A model generated the notes under the pieces. That model was not told the DNA's origin. It ran no database searches and saw only the letters and a program-made list of their open reading frames with translations. Shown here one piece after another: positions 22,901 through 33,200 of a stretch of 64,000 nucleotides of DNA. Position 1 is the first letter of the stretch; every line of letters begins with the position of its first letter. The DNA comes from Meghimatium bilineatum (lineage: Eukaryota; Mollusca; Gastropoda; Stylommatophora; Philomycidae): assembly GCA_034231615.1 (NCBI GenBank), contig CM067298.1, forward strand, positions 67,909,591 to 67,973,590, read 5' to 3'. A program made the translations under genes and the position numbers.

Positions 22901-24014
22901 GACATGAAAGTAGTTCAACAAGCAGAAAAATGCAAGAGATTCCTGAATCATCCTATGCACCAAAGAATTAATGGCTATGGCAAAAGCAGGTTGGAGAGGA
23001 GCAACTTCTCAGCAAATGCAAAGAGACTGATACAAAAGGCACCAATTATAGGACAAGCAAAACCAAGGCCCATACAACCAGTTAGTATCATCCCCCCATT
23101 GGGCATACAGACTCCCACAACTAAAATCAAATAGAAGGTATAGAAAAGAAATGAATTCAGACAGACTTGGAGAGAAAGCGTATCACAGAACAACACATCG
23201 CAGTTAATTACCCACAGGATGCATGGACTCATGCCTATACAGATGGCTCGGCAACAAATGCAATAGAGAATGGAGGTGGAGGAGTGACCCTCAGACTAAA
23301 ATACGGGAAAGATGTTACTCTAGCCATAGCTACAGGCAAGCTCTCAACCAATTTTAAAGCAGAAATGGAAACTCTCAAGAAAGCAGCAGAAACTATCTTA
23401 CAACACAAAGAACAAGTGCACAGGAATATTGTACTACTAACAGATGCACTCTCTGTCATAACAGCACTGAAGATACACAAGAACACCGAACTTAATGAAT
23501 TGAGGGCAGTTCTAGTTCAGTTGTACAATAATTTCCAAAGAGTAGTGATCCAGTGAATACTGTCACACTGTAACATTGAAGGGAATGAAGTTGCAGATAG
23601 ACTGGCCAAAGAAGGAGGGAAGTTACCTCAAGAAGACTATCTAGTCAGTTATGAAGAAGTGAAGACCATCATTAAAGGCAAAAATATCAAAAAGTGGAAA
23701 GAAGACCACCCCAAATATAATGCAGATGATGGGTATTACCAACTGTCCAGAAAAGACCAGGTTATCCTGCTGCGCCTCAGAACTGGTCACAACAAAATGA
23801 GACATCATTTGTACACCAAATTCAAAATAGGTACAACTGGGCTCTGCCATTGCAGCCTTGCGAATATGACAGCAGAACATATCCTACAAGAATGTCCCCA
23901 GTATGCAGACCTGAGAAACAAGACATGGCCCAGTGGACACTAAAACAGACAGCAGCCTATATCATAGAATCCGGAGTCCCAACGCGACTGAGTAATGAGC
24001 GCCGAAGAAGAAGA
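19953..24014 (+). mobile_element. LINE family N copy 2, near full length, nested in an RTE LINE
   Basis: 4,062-bp I-superfamily LINE with a perfect 13-bp target duplication. ATG at 20,329 opens the endonuclease (LNILHWNAQGIYHKKQ; VVGNFNSHSERWGYQQ; SGHKPIKL in place of the SDH box). Then RT: LKKSPGKDGVTNEML, QQSGFRQHRSTEDQ, VDMEKAFDKIWKDGL, QGVPQGDVLSPTLFL, YADDLALW (near 22,349). RNase H: YTDGSATNAIENGG near 23,236, LTDALSVITAL, NIEGNEVADRLAKEGG. C-terminal CHCSLANMTAEHILQECP (CxC-H-C) near 23,853, then a GAAGAAGAAGAA tail. About six to eight frame breaks. Its 5' leader differs from copy 1 and shows no ribozyme-like fold that I could find, but it shares the conserved CACCAGGCAGG and GGGCCC words at 20,219-20,262. 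Confidence 0.92.
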
Positions 24015-24230
24015 ACATCCTAAAATTGTGTGACGAACGGAGGGAAATGAAAAAGATTAAGAAAGAGGCCCCTGAAATGTCAGGGCAATATAGCAAAATA
24101 AACAAAAACATCAGAAGGAAAATGAAACAAGCACAAGAAGTGTGGCTAGAAGAAAAATGTGAAACCATCAATGAAGGTATTAAACGCGGAAATAGTAAGG
24201 TAGCATATGACATTCTTGATTAGAAAACTG
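24015..24230 (+). mobile_element. RTE-type LINE, continuation after the nested insertion
   Basis: Begins with the right target-site copy, then reads LCDERREMKKIKKEAPEM, YSKINKNIRRKMKQAQEVW, EEKCETINEGIKRGNSKVAY, the linker between endonuclease and RT in RTE/BovB elements. It fits directly to the frame left at 19,939. The copy breaks off at about 24,225. Confidence 0.88.
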
Positions 24231-24344
24231 GCCTATATGAATTCAAGTTTTCTATGGTGTTATAATCTGCAAATTCTAGGCCTTTCTTTCTACATATTAT
24301 AACTTCTTGTCTTTTTACTTTCTTATTCAATATTCTTTTAAATT

Positions 24345-25330
24345 ATTGATTAGAAACCACCAATCTGGAACATTCTCTTAAGAAATCCTCTCTCCATTCC
24401 AACAGCATCCAAGCGTATGCAGATTCAAAGTCCCAGTCATTGTTGATTATGTGATCTCCAGATGTTTCCAAAGAGAACAATCTTTTCCACCTCACCCCAG
24501 TCATCCCCATTTCTGTCACAATTTGCATGTGTATGTTATCTTGTCTTTTAGCATGAGCATAATCTTTTTTCACTCTGTAGTAAATCAATGACTTCTTTTA
24601 TTTAGCTTCACTCTATCTCTTCTCAGTACTGTACCATCACCCACAGCATTGCGCGCCAATGAGTCTGCTCTTTCATTGCCTCTGACCACTGCATGATCAG
24701 GTTAGTATATCCATGTATTACTTTGGACAACCTAGTTGTTCAGTAGAGTGACCTATTTCTTCTAAAAAGGCACCCATTTATCTTATGTGGCATTGTGTTT
24801 TTATTCTGAGAGTATCAGTGTGAGCTGCTATTTCGGTCGCCAACTGCTTCTAGCTGAATTTTCATGGGTGATGTAGAGGAGCAGGCAGGTGATTTCTCAA
24901 GAACATTCCTGCCATTGTTGTAGGCAACAAAATCCCTGTTTATTAATTTCTCTGATGACAGCCATCTGTGTATATGATTGCGCCTAGCTGTTTTGAGTGC
25001 AATTTAGCAAGTTCTTGCACTGTCACTTCTATCCTGATACCAGATATTTCTTGATAAACTTTACCGAGTTGTATTATTACATTAGTCAGAGATTGTTTCT
25101 CTTTTTCCACCTCCACCCACTCACTGCTTACTGCTACTTGTTCCAATTCACATACTGAGTAATGTCTTCTTCTTCTGCCATACATGACTTTATATGCTTG
25201 ATTCATTTTCCCTTTATCTTTTCTAGACATTGGTGTAAGGTATCATTGTTGGTTGCATCAAGGCATGCCCTTACCTGTGCCCCTTGATGTCGTACCTTAA
25301 TGCTGGGCAGGTCTAGCAAGAATCTTATGG
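24345..25330 (-). mobile_element. LINE family B, RNase H region and 3' end
   Basis: The minus strand reads MSRKDKGKMNQAYKVMYGRR, CELEQVAVSSEWVEV, TNVIIQLGKVYQEIS, ELAKLHSKQLGAIIYTDGC (first RNase H Asp at about 24,960), then a worn remainder, and the C-terminus HIINNDWDFESAYAWMLLEW with CSRLVVSNQ at 24,350-24,440. Collinear with 53,970-54,960 on the same strand. Inactive. Confidence 0.8.
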
Positions 25331-25452
25331 CGATGATGGGAGTATCTTTAGTGCATCTTACTTGATGTCAGTACATTGTTAAAGTATATTTTTTTTATAC
25401 AGACTACCATAAAAGTATTCTTTAAATGAAAGAAAAAAAAACGGAAGTATAC

Positions 25453-25631
25453 CTTCTCTTGAACTATGGAGACAAATGGTAACACCAACAATGCATCCCT
25501 CTCATAACACAACAGCTCTCTCATAATCAGCACCTCAGCCACTAATGTCTTGCCACCACTGGTTGGTAGTGTGTAGATCAAATTCTTGCGATCTCTAACT
25601 GCTTGCAGATGCAAGCATTTATTTTGCCAAT
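25453..25631 (-). CDS. HELQ: HELQ helicase, coding exon 3 (Walker A)
   Basis: 179-nt exon; acceptor AAATAG above 25,631 and donor GAGAAG|GTATAC at 25,453. It completes a split Asp and adds 59 codons (321-380). WQNKCLHL resembles the Q-motif side of Ski2 helicases; [14 protein letters not shown] holds the Walker A motif GGKT (346-349); [13 protein letters not shown] is motif Ia. The catalytic Lys348 is present. Confidence 0.97.
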
Positions 25632-25825
25632 CTATTTTTTTGCCATGAAAACATAAACGTATTAATTTAATAAACAATGGTGGACATTTACAAGATACAT
25701 TTTAATGTCAAAAATATGCACTTGGTTAGTGTTTTCTTATTAGCCTATCATATGGTGATCTTCTTCAGTGTTTGACTTCAAACTTCCACCAGTTATCAGG
25801 ATTTACTCTAGAGAGCAGAATATAA

Positions 25826-25900
25826 AATGGCAGAAAGTGGACGTTTTATTTGTGCCAATCACCCTACACATCCGTCATCAGCGGTCAGCACATATGTGAT
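25826..25900. repeat. Short dispersed repeat shared with 7,415-7,480
   Basis: TTTATTTGTGCCAATCACCC and ACACATCCGTC align with the intron 6 sequence at 7,437-7,463. Origin unknown. Confidence 0.45.
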
Positions 25901-26124
25901 TCTTGATACTTCTATTGTTGGGGAAGGTACAGACATCAGCACCAAAGTTAACATTAAACAGAGATAAAAATATAATGACAACAAAAATGTCACAGCTACA
26001 CAGAAAGTTTGGAGAAATAAGAAAATGTAGAGGCATGAAATAAACAATCAGGAGGCAAGTGGGTATAACATTAATAACAACTTAAATAAAAAGATAGTAG
26101 GTGTAATGATTTGGTCATGTCACT

Positions 26125-26510
26125 GTAAATACTGAAAGTTTCCCATTAGGGAACTTCAGGGAGATGGTGCATGTAGGTGTGTGTGTGATAAAGGCAGCAT
26201 GACCCTGCTGTAAAAACATGTACCAATCATGTGTTGCCAGGGCCCAAAAGGGGAGCAAAGAATAGCAACACTGTTTACCTTCCACTATATGTTGTAAAAG
26301 GTGACTAAGGAGGTTATGGGATGGAGTTGGCTGTCCTATCCCATATAGGGTCAGTGACCCAAAGCCATGCTGAAGCCGGATGTGTCAGGTTGAAAGGTGC
26401 AGATATCGCAACAATGCTGTAAACCATGACACAACGCATTCCGTTCTCCGGACTACATCCTGCTAATCTGCAGGAGTTTGAGAATGAACGCAGAAGAAGA
26501 AAAAGAAGAA
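26125..26510 (+). mobile_element. GAA-tailed SINE-like repeat, most complete copy
   Basis: Longest copy of this non-coding family. The head holds a 7-bp inverted pair, GTGTTGC and GCAACAC, around AGGGCCCAAAAGGGG (26,233-26,271); then GTGACTAAGGAGGTTATGGG, ATATAGGGTCAGTGACCCA, GGATGTGTCAGG, ATGCTGTAAACCATGACACA, CTGCAGGAGTTTGAGAA, and a GAAGAAGAAAAAGAAGAAA tail. No tRNA boxes are clear. The AACGCAGAAGAAGAA end resembles the 3' end of LINE family N (GAACGAAAGAAGAAGAA), which suggests mobilisation by a similar LINE machinery. Confidence 0.75.
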
Positions 26511-26884
26511 ACCGTGTACAGGGTGAGTTTTTAAAATGTATTCTCCGACAGAAAAAAACTCAGTCCTTATAAATTTAAGTAGGAAGGTTCAATTCCCGTC
26601 AGCAGTAAGAATCATAAATTTAAACTTGGACTGTACAGATTGAGACCGATACTGCTCTAACCTCTCACTCATGCATCACACTATTGACATGTCATTAAAC
26701 TCTCCTCCAAATAGCATTTCTCAAAAAATGCTTTTGTCGATACATACTTAGGGAACACCTACACAAATGATGGACTGCGAACTGCAGAGAAAATAAAAAC
26801 TCTGAAAATAACTTTATACTCAGAGATCCGTTCCAGATATCTTCCTCCTTTTATGTAGTAAGAATCAGCAGGATTATGTGCAAA

Positions 26885-27110
26885 CATCATCATTAAGCCC
26901 ATACCCTTCAAGGATGTAGGGGTGCAACTTTGGAAACAGCAACACAAAAATCCAGCAATTTATGTATCTTTGAGTATGGACAATTTTATTCAGTCTATAT
27001 ATTATCAATTCATACTTCCTTTAGTTTCCTCTTTTTCTCCCACTCTCAATCTGTAGGACAGTCTTAGACCTACTGCAAGATGTTGGACTTTACAATACTA
27101 CTTAGTCTCT
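26885..27110 (-). mobile_element. RTE-like LINE 3' fragment
   Basis: The plus strand shows the reverse complement of the RTE-like terminus (AAGCCCATACCCTTCAAGG, TAGGGGTGCAACTTTGG), as at 12,793; the rest parallels 12,480-12,740. No readable frame. Confidence 0.55.
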
Positions 27111-27178
27111 TTCCCTTTACTGTGAGATAATAAGAGATTCACAATACAAACTAAATATAATATAAACAAATAACTTAC

Positions 27179-28079
27179 CATAGAGCTTGGTAACACCTCT
27201 GTAGGTCTCAAACATCTGTTGAACTTTAGCAGGCAGACCAAAAAATGGTCCAATATCAACAGTGGTACCTTCTTTCCTAATCTGTGAAGCATCAAGTATT
27301 GCTTGAACAAGGGCTGCTTTCTTGAAATCTTCTTCAATATTTCTCTGTACAGTGGTAGATCCTACATTTTGTTTCAGTCGTTGTATAATCTTTTCCTTCA
27401 AGGATGAATTGTTCAGAATGAATGTTTTCCCAACAGTGGATGAGTCTATTATTCTAGGGGTTACTTCCAAGCATGTGCTGGTGGTTAAGTCATTTGATTC
27501 TAAATAGTTATCACTACTAGATGTGCTGAAAATGACTGGTGTAGACACTTCATGTAATTTTAATTGTAGTGCACCATTCCTTGTATTTTTACCACTATTA
27601 CACACATGCTCAAAAGAAAATGCACTTTCAGAGGAAGAGGTATTTTTATTCCCATATTTTGACAATGAAACATCTTTAACTTTTTTAGCGATAAAATTAG
27701 GTGTATGAAAACTAGAAGTCAGTGGCTGAATATTGTCATCAAATAAGTCTTCATCTGAATCATTTACAGCTTCCTCAGTCACATTGGATTTTTGTGGGTG
27801 AATATCTTTTGTTTCACCTGTTTGTACGCAAGCTATATTGTGCTGATATTCATTTTTCAAATCAGTCAGTTCCTGATGTACTATATTTTGACAAACTTTC
27901 TTTTCTACATTACTGTCATATTGTGTCTGAATCATTTCAGGACATACTTTCTTGCTGATAGGAGAAGAAATACTGCAATCAAAGTTGGCAGATGGCATAG
28001 ATTCTACATCAACTTCAGCAAGCAGAAGATCACTATCATTGAATTTTTCAAACTCATCTGATATATGACAGATGGAAGG
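27179..28079 (-). CDS. HELQ: HELQ helicase, coding exon 2 (disordered N-terminal region)
   Basis: 901-nt exon; acceptor TTACTTTGCAG above 28,079, donor CTCTATG|GTAAGT at 27,179, giving residues 21-320 plus one base. Most of it is acidic, Ser/Thr-rich and low in similarity (CHISDEFEKFNDSDLLLAEV, NDSDEDLFDDNIQPL), as in other HELQ N-termini, which bind repair partners. The end is conserved: DIGPFFGLPAKVQQMFETYRG, then VTKLY, just before the helicase core. An ATG at 28,103-28,101 is in frame with the exon, but the strong acceptor at 28,080 and phase match to exon 1 favour splicing. Confidence 0.88.
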
Positions 28080-28189
28080 CTGCAAAGTAAAATTGTTTAT
28101 CATCAGACAAAAATCCTCTAAAGTTTATTACAAAATAACAACTACAAAAGTACTCAGAAATCCTCTTGAACATGTTCTGTAAAATGCTC

Positions 28190-28600
28190 TTACCATTCTA
28201 CTAATTTTAACATACACTACATTTCATCTCCGCCACAATCAAATACTTTGGTGTAGTCAATAAAACTTGTGTAGATGTCAACATTAAACTCTTTGCATTT
28301 CTCTATGATGTTCCGCATATTAAAAATATGGTCTCTGGTGTCTCTACCTGTCTGTGCTTCATTTAACTCTTCTTACAGCTTATGTTGTAGTCTTTTCATC
28401 ATGATAAGTCTTTTCATGATGATAAGTCTTTTCATGATGATAAGTCTTTTCATGATGATAAGTCTTGTCATGATGATAAGTCTTTTCATGATGATACCAA
28501 GTAGTATTTTGCAGTTGCGGTGCTGCCATACACATGCAGACACAAGGAGCCATACATGAGCTGGATAGAGTGGGAGAACAAAAACAGGATCCACACCTTC
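28190..28600 (-). mobile_element. LINE family C fragment with in-frame 18-bp expansion
   Basis: The minus strand matches family C RT at 7,820-8,010: LLGII then RLQHKL, EELNEAQTGRDTRDHIFNMR, FNVDIYTSFIDYTK. Between LLGII and RLQHKL six 18-bp units (28,390-28,497, GTCTTTTCATGATGATAA on plus) encode tandem IIMKRL. Located in HELQ intron 1. Confidence 0.82.
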
Positions 28601-28829
28601 CTCTGAGGAGAAAGTGACTGCTTCTCATCGCGAGGTACTATCCCTTACACACTCCAATCCCACCCCCCTCGAATTAGTAGACAATGCTAAAGTATAATAG
28701 CATTTAGAATACAAATTGCCCCTGGAGTAGGCACCACATGCTGGAGGGTAGTGTTGTGTAATGGAAAAATAACAGTGATGCTATTTCAAATGTGCAGCAC
28801 AAAAATGGCTGAAGTGTTGTTCATGGTCA

Positions 28830-31020
28830 AGAATACAAAATAGTTGAATTCTTCTTCTTGTTTGTAGTTTAACATGTCTAGACAGCAAGTCTGATTTTTT
28901 TAATAAATGCTGCTGTATTTGAAAGCACCCATAAAACTTTCTGTGGATATTCATCTCTGTGAGTCAGTATTCCACTCTTAACTGGTTTAGTGTAATGCAA
29001 TCTAATGGGAAAAGTGTTGATGTTATTTCATTTGTTAAGTCTGGTAGTTTTTCCTTATTGAGAACTTTTCAGCATTGATCTTTACCATCCATTTCTCTGA
29101 CCATGCTGTTATATTATTCTGCCTTTTGTATTTTCTTGCTGGCGATCTTAAGATGTTCTTCTACACCAAGTCATCAGCATACATGGCAGCTCTTACACCT
29201 TTTGGTAGTTCGCAAAATCATTTATGAACACAAGAAACAGAGTTGAAGACAGTACTGAGTTTTTCCATTGAGCATCTTCTCAGTAGTAATAGTAGTACAG
29301 AATCTCCATGTTTTAGAAGAACTTTCTTGCTGTTGTGACCTTCCATAGTGACTCTTCTTTCCGATTGTGTAAGAAAGATTATATTCACTTAATCATGTTA
29401 CCCTATTCCATTTCACTGCAGCTTTACTATCAGTCTATCTCTCCAGACCTTGAAAGAAAATTTTGGAGATCTATTCATAGGGCGAAAACTTTCTTTTTTT
29501 TCTTGAAATCCATCTTAAATGATCTGGGACATGAATGTTATTTGGTCTTCTGTGTTGTTACATTCTCTAAATTCATCTTATTCTGGCATCAATAGCTTCT
29601 CTGATTCTAGGTACCTTTTCATTCTTCTGCTGACCGTCTTTTCCATTGTCTTGCAGACACAACTAGTTAGGCTTATTGGTCTGTAGCTGTCAGGCTTCAC
29701 ATGAGCGCTTCTCTCCACGACTAGTACATTGCCTGTACCCCAACTGTAGTTCTATATCTGTAGTAATTTATACATAGCTGCACATCCTTGGTTCTTAAGT
29801 ATTTCACTGGTGGGCCATCCGGCCATGGTAATTTTCTATCCTTTAATTTCCCTATCGGTACTTTTAGTTCTTCTAACGTAAAATGGTTTAGAGAACCAAA
29901 TGTAAATGGTTAAGACATCAGTATATGGACATTTTGTGTTTCTTCTTATTGTTTATTTTTGTAATGAATATTTTGTTGTCAGCATGGATTGATGGTAATG
30001 GTATTTCCTTTTCTATAGGATTCTGCAAGAATATCTGCTGCTTGCTTGCCACTGTAGAATTTATCTGAATCAGTGTAATTGTTTGTCACTGAGAGTTGCT
30101 GTCATCATTTATTTGCTTGGTTAGTTTCCATAATTTTTTCCCTTTCTTTTCAAAATTTAATTATTGGGTTTTCTCCTCCAGCTTCTTCTCTGTTTCCATC
30201 TTAACTTTAGTGAACTTTGCTTTGGTCTTTTGTAGTGTGATGTGGTTCTGTTAAGATGGTTATATTGTTATATATTACGCAATACATTATATATTATTGT
30301 GCCATATTAAGTTTTCAGGAAGTTCTTCTTATAGTTGTTGGAGTGTGTTCATCCAATATGGGACATAATTCTTCCTTGCTCCTCTTTGTATTGTCTTCTT
30401 AGCTGCCTGATGTATTCCTTTGTTAACCTATGACAATTGTGTTGATATATCTGAATGTTACTTGTATGTCTTTTGTGGGTAGGTTTGCTCTGTGTTTATA
30501 TATGTGCCAGTTTTTTTTGTATGTCCATCTTGGTTAGTTGGTCTTGTAATTATTGTTTTGTTCAAGTGGATGATGACTGGGTAATGATCACTGCCACTAA
30601 GTTGTTTCCTTATCATTCTTTCCACCATTTCAGCCACTTCTGGGATGCAGAATGCCAGGTCTGGGGTGAAGGTGCTATTGATTGGTGGATCCTGTGGATT
30701 ATTCAGGAGGATTAGGTTGTTATAATCTTGCTACCTTTCTATCTCTTCTCCTGTTCTGTCTAAATTGTTGAATCTCCAGTTTTGGGAGTGGCTGTTAATG
30801 TCTCCCACTGCCAGGAAGTGTTTATTGGAGATGTTAATACTGGTCATGTTTAAAGTGATGTCATTTGGGCAGTAGAAGTTTAGTATGTGGAGTTCAATGG
30901 AGTTGTTTTTTATGTGAATTATCTGGTATTCAGCACCTTCCTTGTGTGTTTTGGTTTCTGTGGCATAGATGTTATTCTTGATAAGTGTTAGTATGCCACC
31001 TTTGGGCATGTCCTGCCCAA
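28830..31020 (-). mobile_element. LINE family N-related copy, old
   Basis: The best-kept part (30,731-31,020 minus) is endonuclease: MPKGGILTLIKNNIYATETK, GAEYQIIHIKN, FYCPND, VGDINSHSQNWRFNN, against GGILTLVKNNISAH and CGDFNSHSQSWG in copy 1. Downstream on minus, decayed matches to the end of the endonuclease and to RT follow to about 28,850. Many breaks; older than copies 1 and 2. Confidence 0.75.
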
Positions 31021-33114
31021 AGAGGCTTTAATCTCAGAATCAACAAACAGCACATGACAGGTTAAGTCCAATGTCAAGACCATGATGATTACATTCTTTG
31101 ACATTGATGTGCTGGTTTATCATAAATATGCCTGTCACAATTGTAGTGTACATTATGACAATGCCCCCTGCACACAGGCTTGTCATCACAAAAGTATTTT
31201 TGACATAACACAAAATTCCATTGCTCCCACAACCTCTATAATCACCTGATCTTGCTCCATGTGAGTTTTTCATGTTCACGCAGCTGAAGAGAACAATGGA
31301 AGGTCACCAATTCAATGAAATTTGGACATTCAAGCCAACTTAATGAGACAAATGAGGGCTATCGTGAAAAGTAACTCTGATAGAGTTGCTTCTTTCAGTT
31401 GCAGGAGCGATGGAATAAGTATATACACTCACAAGGGAACTAATTTGAAGGAGATAGAACCAATTACTCTGTAAGTCTACTTTTTCACCACCAAAAACTA
31501 TGTTCCGGAACATAGTGGAATAGCACTCGTACATGGATCTATCAAGTACCATGAGTTCACTTGGACTGCAATGACAATTCAGTCACCTTCTATTGTTACT
31601 AAAGCCCAAAGATGAAATTGTGGAATCCCTCTACAATGCATCTTTTTTATAAAAAGTTTTCTTATTATTTAATGACACTTTTAAAAATCCCCAATTAAGT
31701 TTATTCTTTATTTTTTGTACTGCATATAGCAAATTTTGTTATTATTACATACACATTTCATCAATGGAATAAGTTTTTATTATGGGACTTGACTGTATTA
31801 GCTTGGAACATGCTCTTCGTCATTGGACATTTATGATTTATTGGCGATATATCATATTGTGCACTTCGCTGTAGGTTGCCATTGCTTTTGGAATGGTCAA
31901 GATGTACAACTTGTGGATCGGAGATTTAACACATCACCTAGCTTGCTCAAGATACTCTCTGTAGTTTTTACTTCAGTTTGACACACCTTTATTTTTGTAA
32001 ATAGGAAACAGTTCAGCCTGTCAACAACTTTGGCAGAGTTTATTAACCTCTAGCACTCTGCATTAAAACTGAGTAATTATCGTATGCCACTCCATTTTTT
32101 TTCCTTTTACATGTTATTAATTGGAGGGTATTTGGAAAATTCAATTTTGTTTTTTCTGTGTGGAAATAAAGGAATGGTTACTGAATGTAATGATGTACGT
32201 TTTGCTAATGTATGCCTGCTATCTGAGAAAATGGTGAAGGTTAAAAAAAAAGCTTTAAACTCCCACAAAAAATCCTGAAAAAAAGTGTGCCTCGCCTATT
32301 CTTGTCCTATATATTCAAGCCAGGATAAAATGCTGCTAATTGACTAGGCCTAAACTATTTTTGCTATTATTTCATAACCAAACTAACATGTTCATATAAT
32401 ATCATCTGTAAAAACAAAGTAACACACCAATCTAATTAACTTCACTGGCTAGGCTAAACATTTCTGTAAACTTCAATGTATTCGCAGGAATTCCGCCAAA
32501 TGAAAATGTCCATGCTATTTATGATGTCATTTCATTACCAATCTAAGGTGTTCATAAATATCGTCTGTGAAAACAATAGAAACACGCTAATCTTGTTTAC
32601 TTTATAGGTCTAATGTTCTTACAACTTAAAAAAAGTTGCAACTGCAGATGATTGAAACCTGAACAGGCACATTCAACTATATTCATGATACTTTTCTTTA
32701 TACACACACTCAGAAAACAACTGCTGCCTCATATCCCCAGCTATCTTGGGCTGGAAAATAATATCGGCATCAGTAAAACCAAGAAATTCAGCATCAGAAT
32801 AAAAAAAATTCCTAAAAAATGGATTACATTCAGAATGATTTCAACGGATTACAGAATAATTTCACAATAATTGTATTTGACATCACTATGATTAGATTAC
32901 CAGCGGTAATGGAAATAAAATGTCTTCTTTCAATTTCTGTGTTGCCCCTATGTTTACACATTTTAATCTGTATTAAAAGAGGTGCATAGCAACAGTGTAA
33001 TTTTCAGCCTCCAGCTGCTCAAAATACCTTTACTGTGACGGAATTTTCGGCCTGTAGCATTGTAAAGGTTAAAGGTGAGCAAAAAAATGTGTGAACAATC
33101 ATCATAGCTAAATT
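31021..33114. other. HELQ intron 1, no gene seen; old approx. 155-bp-spaced duplication at 32,353-32,612
   Basis: No known gene or element recognised. About 32,353-32,458 and 32,508-32,612 are an imperfect direct duplication (shared: GCTATTATTTCAT, GTTCATA-ATATC, CTGTRAAAACAA, ACACACCAATCT against ACACGCTAATCT, TAGGCTA). Minus-strand frames at 31,040-31,279 and 31,340-31,552 match no family known to me. Confidence 0.45.
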
Positions 33115-33125
33115 ATCTCAATGAC
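33115..33125. repeat. Target-site duplication, left (family N copy 1)
   Basis: ATCTCAATGAC; right copy ATCTCAACGAC at 37,214-37,224 (one mismatch). Confidence 0.8.
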
Positions 33126-33200
33126 ACCCATCGAGGCCAGCTCCTTGGCGTGGAGATGGGGCTTAGTCCAGCCAGCAGAGGCTGGAAACTAAGACTGGCC
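33126..33200 (+). ncRNA. HDV-like self-cleaving ribozyme at LINE 5' end (predicted)
   Basis: The first 75 nt fit the nested double-pseudoknot plan of HDV-like ribozymes. P1: 33,127-33,131 (CCCAT) with 33,156-33,160 (ATGGG). P2: 33,135-33,140 (GGCCAG) with 33,195-33,200 (CTGGCC). P3, directly after P2: 33,141-33,144 (CTCC) with 33,152-33,155 (GGAG), abutting P1'. P1.1: GC at 33,148-33,149 with GC at 33,161-33,162. P4: 33,168-33,173 (CCAGCC) with 33,180-33,185 (GGCTGG). The J4/2 strand reads AAACTAAGA, giving the C-N-R-A pattern with candidate catalytic C at 33,189. Such ribozymes are known at the 5' ends of R2, RTE and trypanosome L1Tc/ingi-type LINEs, where they release the RNA from upstream transcript. 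Cleavage itself is inferred. Confidence 0.78.

Noticed and set aside
26580-26680. tRNA-like element (B-box word GGTTCAATTCCCG on plus, A-box-like GGTTAGAGC on minus)
   Set aside because: The two boxes are on opposite strands, so they cannot form one tRNA promoter.
31040-31552. Minus-strand frames of 79 and 70 codons as gene exons or transposase
   Set aside because: They match no family known to me, contain no recognisable motif and lack convincing splice signals.
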